From the NCBI GenBank assembly GCA_031259745.1, contig JAIRLB010000088.1, positions 1-8,125 of the forward strand: 8,125 nucleotides of DNA. Direction: 5' to 3'. Below the pieces are notes generated by a model. The model had not been told where the DNA came from. It saw nothing but the letters and a program-made list of their open reading frames with translations, and did not search any database. This document shows, in pieces, positions 1-4,717 of the stretch; positions within the stretch are counted from its first letter, which is position 1; each line of letters opens with the position of its first letter. The translations under genes were made by a program, and so were the position numbers. Source of the DNA: Rickettsiales bacterium. Its GTDB lineage: Bacteria > Pseudomonadota > Alphaproteobacteria > Rs-D84.

Positions 1-584
1 TTCTCTTTATCCGCAACATGATACATATTCCGGCCATCAGCATAAAATGCCTGCGGCACGCCATACGCACTAAACCACCGCCAAGCACATCTGCACACAG
101 ATTCTATCGTCTCCTGCTCATCAAAGTGCAACTCACAGGTATTCGTAGCGTCATCAACGATATTTATCATACAAGTCTTCTTATCTCCAAACCAACTATG
201 GAACGACCCGTCTATCTGCAATAACTCCCCAAAGTTACCCATTGGCTCCCGTCTTTGCCTCTGTTTTTGTATCTTACGCACTCGCGGACGAGCCAGCCAG
301 CGCCGAAAGGTCTCCCTGTTTACAGACACTCCATCCCTGGATTCCAACAACTCACAGATATGGGATATACCAAAATCTTCATACTTTGCCGCTAAATCGA
401 TAACTTGTTGCTTATCCGCCCGAGGTTTGCGATGATTATTGCCATGATCGAGATTGCCGGTACGTTTGACCTTGTTGAGCCTGCGCCACGCAGTCATTGT
501 CGTCAATTTAAGTATCCGCGCCATGGCGCGGATACTTAAACTTTGTTCTATCGCTGATTGATACGATTCAAGTTGATTCTTCAT
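1..584 (-). CDS. IS transposase with integrase (DDE) core, C-terminus beyond the window edge
   Basis: An open frame of 194 codons starts at ATG 584-582, preceded by a good ribosome site (GAGGAG about 7 nt upstream), and runs off base 1 with no stop. Residues about 15-37 (SLSIRAMARILKLTTMTAWRRL) form a helix-turn-helix, and a second HTH-like segment lies at about 60-97. The catalytic core begins at LLQIDGSFHSWFGD (Asp125) and continues through IVDDATN to FYADGRNMY (Asp183). These are the first two Asp of a DDE/rve integrase fold; the Glu would lie off the edge. The pattern resembles ISNCY/IS481-like integrase-type transposases, which cut and join DNA at the element's ends; the exact IS family is not certain. 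A long perfect palindrome sits inside the HTH coding region. The frame is intact as far as seen. Confidence 0.85.
   Translation of the reverse strand, partial: MKNQLESYQSAIEQSLSIRAMARILKLTTMTAWRRLNKVKRTGNLDHGNNHRKPRADKQQVIDLAAKYEDFGISHICELLESRDGVSVNRETFRRWLARPRVRKIQKQRQRREPMGNFGELLQIDGSFHSWFGDKKTCMINIVDDATNTCELHFDEQETIESVCRCAWRWFSAYGVPQAFYADGRNMYHVADKE
507..540. repeat. 34-bp perfect palindrome inside the transposase HTH coding region
   Basis: Bases 507-540 are identical to their own reverse complement, centred on CCATGG (523/524). The symmetry stops at 506/541. It lies 44-77 nt inside the transposase gene and encodes SLSIRAMARILK, with an in-frame ATG (Met21) at its centre. As RNA it would form a stem of about 15 bp near the 5' end of the transposase message; as DNA it could be an operator or a cruciform. 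Its function is inferred, but the symmetry is directly visible. Confidence 0.9.
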
Positions 585-608
585 GGAATTACTCCTCATA
601 AAAGAACC

Positions 609-636
609 ATTAGAGTGTACCGATTTTATTGTGCAA
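609..636 (-). promoter_or_regulatory. possible promoter of the transposase
   Basis: On the minus strand, TTGCAC (636-631) and TCTAAT (614-609) are spaced by 16 nt, upstream of the transposase start at 584. The -10 matches the sigma-70 consensus at 5 of 6 positions, the -35 at only 3 of 6. A start near 602 would give a leader of about 18 nt containing the GAGGAG ribosome site. This is a weak call made on position and -10 quality. Confidence 0.35.
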
Positions 637-694
637 TAACATGTCATTTAAAATCCTTGCATTTTTGATAATTGTATCGTAAAATTTATTCTAG

Positions 695-722
695 TTGTCC
701 CAACTTTTATGAAGCAGGGACA
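695..722. repeat. candidate IS end: TTGTCCCAA with an internal inverted repeat
   Basis: TGTCCC (696-701) and GGGACA (717-722) form a 6-bp inverted repeat with a 15-nt spacer. It lies about 110 bp upstream of the transposase start, where the outer end of that IS would be expected. The 9-mer TTGTCCCAA (695-703) recurs inverted at 1528-1536, beyond the GIY-YIG gene. It may be a terminal repeat of the IS. The other true end of the element is outside the window, so this cannot be confirmed here. Confidence 0.4.
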
Positions 723-757
723 CCACTTTATTAAAAACATGAGCTTTTATTAAAATA

Positions 758-826
758 ATGATGAAACTTGTTGATATGCTAGCACAGATACAAAACACTC
801 AAGTTAAAATTGACAAAGTTGTATAA
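758..826 (+). CDS. very small ORF directly upstream of the GIY-YIG gene
   Basis: A 22-codon frame starts at two consecutive ATGs (758, 761) and encodes MMKLVDMLAQIQNTQVKIDKVV. Its TAA (824-826) ends one base before the ATG of the next gene (828). There is no clear Shine-Dalgarno. It could be a leader peptide that couples translation to the downstream gene, the eroded C-terminal helix of a lost upstream gene, or chance. The heptad-like helix resembles tails of type I restriction subunits only superficially. It is listed because the stop-start spacing is tight and the downstream gene lacks its own ribosome site. Confidence 0.25.
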   Translation: MMKLVDMLAQIQNTQVKIDKVV

Positions 827-827
827 A

Positions 828-1436
828 ATGAATACAAAGGGAATTATTTATGTAATGACTACAGCTGTATCTGGTCTGATAAAGATCGGAAAGACGGAAT
901 CAAAAAATTTTCAAGAAAGAATGAGAAACTTGGAAGCAAATGGCTATTACAATGTCGCTGGGCTAAAACGATTTTTTGCTATTGAACTTTACGATTATTC
1001 TGATAAAGAAAAATTACTACACGAACTATTCAATAAGCATCAAGTTGGAAATAGTGAATTGTTTGCGCTGGACACAGACCTAATTCGACAGCTTTTACTA
1101 TCATTTGATGGCAAGGTTATCTATCCGGAGAAAATGGATAAGGAAAAAGAATTTGATGTAATAACAAAAGTTAGAAAACAAGGCGCATTGTTCTCTTTTT
1201 ATCGCAAAGGATTAAAGAATGGAGATATTGTCAATTTCATTAAAGACAATTCCATCAAGGCAAAAGTTGTTGGCGAGCGAGAAGTTGAATATATGGGGCA
1301 AATCTGGAAACTATCGCCACTGGCTTACAAAATCTATGAATCTCGCGGGCAATTAGTCACCAGTGGGACCTATCAAGGGGCCCATGAGTTTGAATATAAT
1401 GGTAAACGATTGACAACCTTGCCAGATAAAATATGA
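828..1436 (+). CDS. GIY-YIG (T5orf172-type) protein with C-terminal RAMA/DUF4357-like domain
   Basis: The product is 202 aa from ATG 828. A longer reading from TTG 810 is possible, but homologous proteins usually begin a few residues before the GxIYV motif, which favours 828. Residues 5-95 match the T5orf172/MUG113 branch of GIY-YIG nucleases: GIIYVM (Tyr8), IKIGKT (18-23), the Arg31/Arg33 pair, LLHELF (His65) and SELFAL (Glu77). Residues about 120-202 (FSFYRKGLKNGD..., VEYMGQIWKLSPLA, GAHEFEYNGKRL) resemble the RAMA/DUF4357 modules found in restriction and modified-DNA-binding proteins. Such proteins often sit beside type I restriction genes, but none are visible here. The gene is markedly AT-rich compared with aspS, which suggests transfer. 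Its actual target and activity are unknown. Confidence 0.8.
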   Translation: MNTKGIIYVMTTAVSGLIKIGKTESKNFQERMRNLEANGYYNVAGLKRFFAIELYDYSDKEKLLHELFNKHQVGNSELFALDTDLIRQLLLSFDGKVIYPEKMDKEKEFDVITKVRKQGALFSFYRKGLKNGDIVNFIKDNSIKAKVVGEREVEYMGQIWKLSPLAYKIYESRGQLVTSGTYQGAHEFEYNGKRLTTLPDKI

Positions 1437-1527
1437 CTTTACTATCGCGAGCCTATATATCATTCTTCTTTTCCGCTTCGTCCTTACATTTAAAACCTCC
1501 AAAGATACGTCCATTAACGAACAAAAA

Positions 1528-1536
1528 TTGGGACAA
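1528..1536. repeat. inverted partner of the 9-bp motif at 695-703
   Basis: TTGGGACAA is the exact reverse complement of 695-703, and some flanking bases (a T-rich run on one side and ATTC on the other) also agree loosely. The pair brackets the GIY-YIG gene over 842 bp. It may be the ends of a small mobile unit, or a solo remnant of a second copy of the left-hand IS. The 9-bp match is short, so chance is possible. Confidence 0.35.
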
Positions 1537-1611
1537 ATTGGGAATTATAAAACAACCGCTATATCTTGTAAGGCAGGTATTCGTGCATATACGGCAAAAT
1601 AAAGGGACATT

Positions 1612-1722
1612 ATGGCCGATGATTACCAAGGACGTGTTTTGCCACTAGACTATGAGGGCATATATCCCCGTGATTTTAACGACGGATTCCATGGTCAGAC
1701 CTTTTGCTGTTTTAAAGCATAG
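1612..1722 (+). other. 36-codon ORF over the break of the aspS2 remnant; 5' gene fragment or chance
   Basis: ATG 1612 follows AAAGGGAC and opens MADDYQGRVLPLDYEGIYP... About 19 codons have protein-like composition, after which (near 1668) the frame becomes antisense to the aspS2 remnant and ends at TAG 1720-1722. It could be the 5' end of another gene joined tail-to-tail to the remnant by a rearrangement. I do not recognise the peptide, and chance cannot be excluded. Confidence 0.2.
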
Positions 1723-1884
1723 GTTTTTGCGCCCAATCACGCATTGCACAATACCAGTTATATCGCGAACGACAATGAACACGATACCGCTTTGTGCGCG
1801 AATTGTCTGGGCGTGCCCCATAATTGTTATTGTTTCGCCTATTTTTGTTGAGAGTTCGGCGATATGCGTCCTGAAGAGTTTCAT
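1645..1884 (-). pseudogene. truncated second aspartyl-tRNA synthetase (AspRS2/archaeal type), OB-fold only
   Basis: ATG 1884-1882 has a strong Shine-Dalgarno (AAGGAGG, 1896-1890) and opens a 79-codon frame. The protein reads like the N-terminal anticodon-binding OB fold of archaeal-type AspRS/AspRS2: RTHIAEL near the start, then SGIVFIVVRDITGIVQCVI (about 32-50) and LTMESVVKITG (about 63-73). Full enzymes exceed 400 aa. Here homology stops after ITG, five unrelated residues follow, then TAG, so all catalytic motifs are missing. DNA beyond the stop does not resume the gene in any frame I could read. It is divergent from the full aspS and carries its own T-box leader, so this looks like a decayed second synthetase rather than a frame shadow. 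The paralog type is inferred from a short fragment. Confidence 0.6.
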
Positions 1885-1896
1885 TTTTGCCTCCTT

Positions 1897-2162
1897 ATGT
1901 TGTATGCGTTAATTCGCAATTCAGAATACAAGGATGCAACGCATGCCGCATAACGAATATGTAGCGAAGCGTGGCGCGGTGCCACCTTGTTTTGCGTGTC
2001 TGTCGCCATATGCGCCTTTTTATCTATCGCTGACTCGCCCGAATCGTTAAAGAGACTTCCGCTATGACGGGCATGCCCGGAAAGTTCTAGTAAGCTTTGG
2101 CACGAAACACGTCCGCAGCCGTTCTTCTTTCGCCTACCCGTTGTTAGCGGTTCATCGGCTTT
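1897..2162 (-). promoter_or_regulatory. T-box riboswitch leader of the aspS2 remnant
   Basis: The minus strand carries the T-box core CAAGGTGGCACCGCG (1989-1975). Helix A1 pairs 1990-1985 (ACAAGG) with 1933-1928 (CCUUGU). The UGGCACC bulge is 1984-1978. A2 pairs 1977-1975 with 1938-1936 and 1972-1969 (ACGC) with 1942-1939 (GCGU). Upstream, three nested pairings give a Stem I-sized arm: CCGCUA (2150-2145) with UAGCGG (2064-2059), ACGGG (2141-2137) with CCCGU (2071-2067), and GAAAG (2131-2127) with CUUUC (2084-2080). A small GAUUC/GAGUC hairpin follows. UGGC suits a tRNA with G73. Without tRNA, UUGCAUCCUU (1939-1930) can pair with AAGGAGGCAA (1896-1887) at 9 of 10 positions and mask the ribosome site. 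The specifier codon was not assigned with confidence. Confidence 0.72.
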
Positions 2163-2168
2163 TAATAA

Positions 2169-2174
2169 ATTATA
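2169..2174 (-). promoter_or_regulatory. -10 element for the aspS2 leader
   Basis: A perfect TATAAT lies on the minus strand at 2174-2169. A start near 2162 would place the first Stem I arm about 12 nt into the transcript, as expected for a T-box leader. No good -35 is seen at 16-18 nt, so promoter strength is uncertain. Confidence 0.4.
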
Positions 2175-2184
2175 GGTTTTATTT

Positions 2185-2213
2185 TTGACTTTTCGAGTAA
2201 TAATATCTATAAT
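2185..2213 (+). promoter_or_regulatory. sigma-70 promoter of aspS
   Basis: TTGACT (2185-2190) and TATAAT (2208-2213) are separated by exactly 17 nt, giving 11 of 12 consensus bases. Transcription should begin near 2220 and produce a leader of about 145 nt before the aspS start. It lies back to back with the minus-strand TATAAT at 2174-2169. Confidence 0.7.
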
Positions 2214-2219
2214 CGTTAC

Positions 2220-2364
2220 GTTTTCATTGCGACAAATGATTCCTTGATGACCGGACTGACAACCCGAGAGAGGCGTATGAAGCAAAAAAGTTATAAAAGC
2301 AAGGTGGCACCGCGGTGTAAATCCATCGCCCTTGTATAAGTTAAAACAAAAAAGGTGTCGAAAA
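2220..2364 (+). promoter_or_regulatory. T-box riboswitch leader of aspS, probably translational
   Basis: The antiterminator-type fold is nearly textbook. A1 is CAAGG (2300-2304) paired with CCUUG (2330-2334). The 7-nt bulge UGGCACC is 2305-2311. A2 is GCGGUG (2312-2317) paired with CAUCGC (2324-2329) around a 6-nt loop. UGGC pairs with the 3' GCCA of tRNAs having G73, as tRNA-Asp and tRNA-Asn do. The 5' part can form a compact Stem I: UUCAU (2223-2227) with AUGAA (2277-2281), extended by UGC/GCG and an upper CUUG/CGAG helix. GAC (Asp) triplets lie at 2231, 2249, 2254 and 2258, but which is the specifier is open. No U-run terminator follows. Instead UGGCACC can pair with GGUGUCG (2354-2360) over the ribosome site, so tRNA binding and ribosome-site masking would compete directly. 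Confidence 0.8.
2352..2357 (+). promoter_or_regulatory. aspS ribosome binding site
   Basis: AAGGTG lies 7 nt before ATG 2365 and fixes the aspS start there rather than at the upstream in-frame TTG 2332, which lies inside the T-box helix. It overlaps GGUGUCG, the partner of the T-box bulge. Confidence 0.65.
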
Positions 2365-4122
2365 ATGTCATTATCATTAAAATCTAAATACAGAACACAT
2401 ACATGCGGTGGATTGACTGCAAATGATGTTGGTGCTGTCGTTAAATTATCCGGATGGGTCCACCGCAAGCGCGATCATGGCAGCCTGATGTTTATCGACC
2501 TGCGCGATAATTATGGTATCACGCAGATCGTGTTTGGTGGAGGCATGGAAGAATTGGATAAAATTCATCCGGAATCCGTGATAACGATTCGCGGAAACGT
2601 CGTCGCGCGCGACAAATCAGCCGTAAACGATAAAATCTCGACCGGCGCGATCGAAGTCAAAGCTGACGATTGGGCCATTCTGACGAATGCGGATATGCTG
2701 CCGTTTCAAGTATTCGGCGATGACGGCACGGTGGCCGAAGATTTGCGGCTGAAATACCGTTATATCGATTTGCGCCGCGATTCGCTGCATAAGAATATTC
2801 TATTCCGCAACCGTGTGATGAAATTCCTGCGCGACAAGATGTGGGATATGGGCTTTTCAGAATTCCAGACGCCGGTATTGACCGCAAGCAGCCCTGAGGG
2901 CGCGCGCGACTTTATCGTCCCGTCCCGCAATCATCACGGAGCTTTCTATGCGCTGCCGCAGGCGCCACAACAGTTCAAGCAGCTGTTGCAAATTTCAGGA
3001 TTCGACCGTTATTTTCAAATTGCGCCGTGCTTTCGCGACGAAGATCTGCGCGCGGACAGATTGCTGGAATTCTATCAGCTGGATTTGGAAATGTCCTTTG
3101 TCGATTTGCCCGATATCCAGGCCGTTGGCGACGAATTGATACCGGCCATGATTCACGAATTCGTGCCGGGTGCGAAAATATATCCGGAAATTCCGCATTT
3201 CTCGTTCGAGGAAGTTATGCTGAAATACGGAACCGACAAACCCGACCTGCGCAACCCGATCGAAATCTCCGATGTTACGGAAATCTTCCGAGCGTCTGAT
3301 TTCGGCATATTTGCGGACGCGGTGGAAAAAGGTTTTGCCATTCGCGCGATACCCGCGCCTAATTCCGCAGACAAGCCCCGCAGCTGGTTTGACAAGCTCG
3401 GCGAATTTGCAACCGCGGAACTGGGGTTGGGCGGACTGGCATACATTGTCTTTGGGACCGAGGCCAAGGGTCCTGTATCTAAAAAGCTGGATGCTATGCG
3501 CATTGCCAAACTGCGGGAAGTCGCCGGCGACAATTCGTCATTGTTCTTTGTTTGCGACAAGCCGGACACCGCGGCAAAAGCTGCCGGAAAACTGCGTATC
3601 AAATTGGGCGAAGATTTAGGCTTGATTGATGAAGAAGAATTCCGTCTTTGCTGGGTTGAGGATTTCCCGATGTACGAGCAGGATGAGGAGACTGGCCGCA
3701 TCGACTTCGGCCATAACCCGTTCAGTCTGCCGAAAGGCGAACTGGATAGCGACCCGTTGAAGATAAAAGCAAATCAGTTCGACATGGTGTTGAATGGCGC
3801 CGAGATTTGTTCCGGCGGCCTGCGCAACTATAACCCGGAAACAATGGTGCAGGCCTTTGCCATCGCGGGTTACGGCGAAGACGTTGTCAAAGAAAAATTC
3901 GGCGGAATGTACGCCGCGTTCCAGTACGGTGCGCCGCCGCACGGCGGGTGCGCGTTTGGCGTCGATCGCCTGGTTCAGATAATGCTGGCGGAGCCGAACC
4001 TGCGTGAGGTGGTTGCATTCCCGACCAATCAGCGTGGCCAGGACCTGATGCTGGGCGCCCCGCGCGAAGTGACGGAAACACAGCTGCGCGAAGTTCATAT
4101 ACAAGTGCGCAAAAAAGGATGA
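2365..4122 (+). CDS. aspS: aspartyl-tRNA synthetase (bacterial type, probably non-discriminating)
   Basis: The 585-aa product is a full-length bacterial AspRS, which attaches aspartate to tRNA-Asp in the cytoplasm. The order is an N-terminal OB anticodon domain (about 1-105; GWVHRKRDHGSLMFIDLRD at 30-48), class II motif 1 (GFSEFQTP, 163-170), the flipping loop (SSPEGARDF, 175-183), motif 2 (FRDEDLRADR, 223-232, Arg224), a GAD insertion (about 285-420), and motif 3 (GCAFGVDR, 528-535, Arg535). The C-terminal AFPTNQRGQDLMLGAP (551-566) and ALPQAPQQFKQLL (197-208) look alphaproteobacterial. His38 replaces the Leu of discriminating E. coli AspRS; bacteria with His here generally also make Asp-tRNA-Asn for GatCAB, so dual specificity is inferred. 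The start at 2365 follows from the ribosome site and homology. The T-box leader suggests control by uncharged tRNA. Confidence 0.97.
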   Translation: MSLSLKSKYRTHTCGGLTANDVGAVVKLSGWVHRKRDHGSLMFIDLRDNYGITQIVFGGGMEELDKIHPESVITIRGNVVARDKSAVNDKISTGAIEVKADDWAILTNADMLPFQVFGDDGTVAEDLRLKYRYIDLRRDSLHKNILFRNRVMKFLRDKMWDMGFSEFQTPVLTASSPEGARDFIVPSRNHHGAFYALPQAPQQFKQLLQISGFDRYFQIAPCFRDEDLRADRLLEFYQLDLEMSFVDLPDIQAVGDELIPAMIHEFVPGAKIYPEIPHFSFEEVMLKYGTDKPDLRNPIEISDVTEIFRASDFGIFADAVEKGFAIRAIPAPNSADKPRSWFDKLGEFATAELGLGGLAYIVFGTEAKGPVSKKLDAMRIAKLREVAGDNSSLFFVCDKPDTAAKAAGKLRIKLGEDLGLIDEEEFRLCWVEDFPMYEQDEETGRIDFGHNPFSLPKGELDSDPLKIKANQFDMVLNGAEICSGGLRNYNPETMVQAFAIAGYGEDVVKEKFGGMYAAFQYGAPPHGGCAFGVDRLVQIMLAEPNLREVVAFPTNQRGQDLMLGAPREVTETQLREVHIQVRKKG

Positions 4123-4123
4123 T

Positions 4124-4262
4124 AAGGAAAAGACCAAATATGATATTTACTTTGTAAACAAACATCATAATTATGATGAATCATAAAATTTGTGTTAATA
4201 GTATTTTGATCCGACCTAAAATTGCGAATGAAATTTTGATAACGTTTGGTCTTTTCTTTTTT
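4124..4262 (+). terminator. long inverted repeat with T-run after aspS (large-loop terminator or MITE-like element)
   Basis: GAAAAGACCAAA (4127-4138) is perfectly complementary to TTTGGTCTTTTC (4245-4256). With one G-U pair the stem reaches about 15 bp, and six T follow directly. The 106-nt interior is AT-rich and contains a 16-bp perfect palindrome (4163-4178) and a TTTAC/GTAAA hairpin (4146-4158), which could fold inside and bring the arms together. It starts 2 bp after the aspS stop. It could terminate aspS, or it could be a small non-autonomous inverted-repeat element; no flanking target duplication was seen. Confidence 0.4.
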
Positions 4263-4317
4263 ACTGTTAATTATTTCCTACGAATATAAGCTTATTAAAA
4301 GATCGGAACTCTGCATA

Positions 4318-4323
4318 TATAAT
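4318..4323 (+). promoter_or_regulatory. possible -10 for the small gene at 4349
   Basis: TATAAT (4318-4323) lies 17 nt after TTAAAA (4295-4300), a 4-of-6 match to the -35. A start near 4330 would give a leader of under 20 nt and would remove the left arm of the hairpin at 4324-4339. Confidence 0.35.
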
Positions 4324-4339
4324 TCCTTTGTAAAAAGGA
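4324..4339 (+). promoter_or_regulatory. hairpin sequestering the ribosome site of the 119-aa gene
   Basis: UCCUUU (4324-4329) pairs perfectly with AAAGGA (4334-4339) across GUAA, a GNRA tetraloop. The right arm is the core of the AAGGAG Shine-Dalgarno 8 nt before ATG 4349. A transcript starting upstream of 4324 would have its ribosome site closed, as in some RNA thermometers; one starting near 4330 would not. Confidence 0.45.
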
Positions 4340-4348
4340 GAGTTTTTT

Positions 4349-4708
4349 ATGCCGTACAGCCGTCGAGTTGAAATGTTGGCGCAGCATTTGCGCCTGACGC
4401 CATACCAGACATATGTCCTTGGAAACAACAGTTCGAAATATGATTTCAGCCGCCTTGTAAAACGCGGGAGCGTGCTGTATGCGCCGTATCTATGTGACGA
4501 CAAGCATAGCGCGATCGACTATTGTTCAAGGTTACTGTTCGGTCCTCGCGCGGATTTGATCGGCGCGGACAAAATGCTGATACGCGATCGTCGCGGCATC
4601 AAGATTTATTCGACCGGGTTTCATTCCGCTCATCGGTTGGGCGTCAGATATTACGCGGATCCGACAGGCAACAGGATAGAGCGCGATATGTTCATGCGGA
4701 TCACTTGA
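4349..4708 (+). CDS. hypothetical basic protein, 119 aa
   Basis: I do not recognise this protein. It begins MPYSRRVEMLAQHLRLTPYQTYVLG and is rich in Arg and Tyr. It has no signal peptide or membrane segment, and no obvious catalytic motif. The ATG has a clear ribosome site (AAGGAG, 4335-4340). Codon use resembles aspS, with G/C-ending codons, so it looks native rather than a shadow. The minus strand opposite has no comparable frame. It ends 9 bp from the convergent AsmA-like gene. A DNA- or RNA-binding role is possible from its charge but is a guess. Confidence 0.65.
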   Translation: MPYSRRVEMLAQHLRLTPYQTYVLGNNSSKYDFSRLVKRGSVLYAPYLCDDKHSAIDYCSRLLFGPRADLIGADKMLIRDRRGIKIYSTGFHSAHRLGVRYYADPTGNRIERDMFMRIT

Positions 4709-4717
4709 AGCCCCCCG

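Noticed and set aside
1433..1648. 71-codon plus-strand frame after the GIY-YIG gene
   Set aside because: It has no ribosome site, an unstructured composition and no family resemblance, and it overlaps the GIY-YIG stop; probably chance in AT-rich DNA.
2068..2079. 12-bp palindrome CGGGCATGCCCG as a protein operator
   Set aside because: Its bases are better explained as part of the minus-strand T-box leader, where 2067-2071 pair in the Stem I model or the palindrome forms a local hairpin.
2332..2364. Upstream TTG start for aspS adding 11 residues
   Set aside because: The TTG lies inside T-box helix A1, the extra residues are not part of the AspRS family, and ATG 2365 has the ribosome site.
1881..2468. 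195-codon minus-strand open frame across the control region and the 5' end of aspS
   Set aside because: It runs antisense to aspS and through both T-box cores, has no ribosome site and no recognisable protein; the riboswitch structures explain the region.
3153..3701. Long antisense frames inside aspS (also 3616-4137 and 3272-3619)
   Set aside because: Shadows of the aspS coding sequence in other frames, with no ribosome sites.
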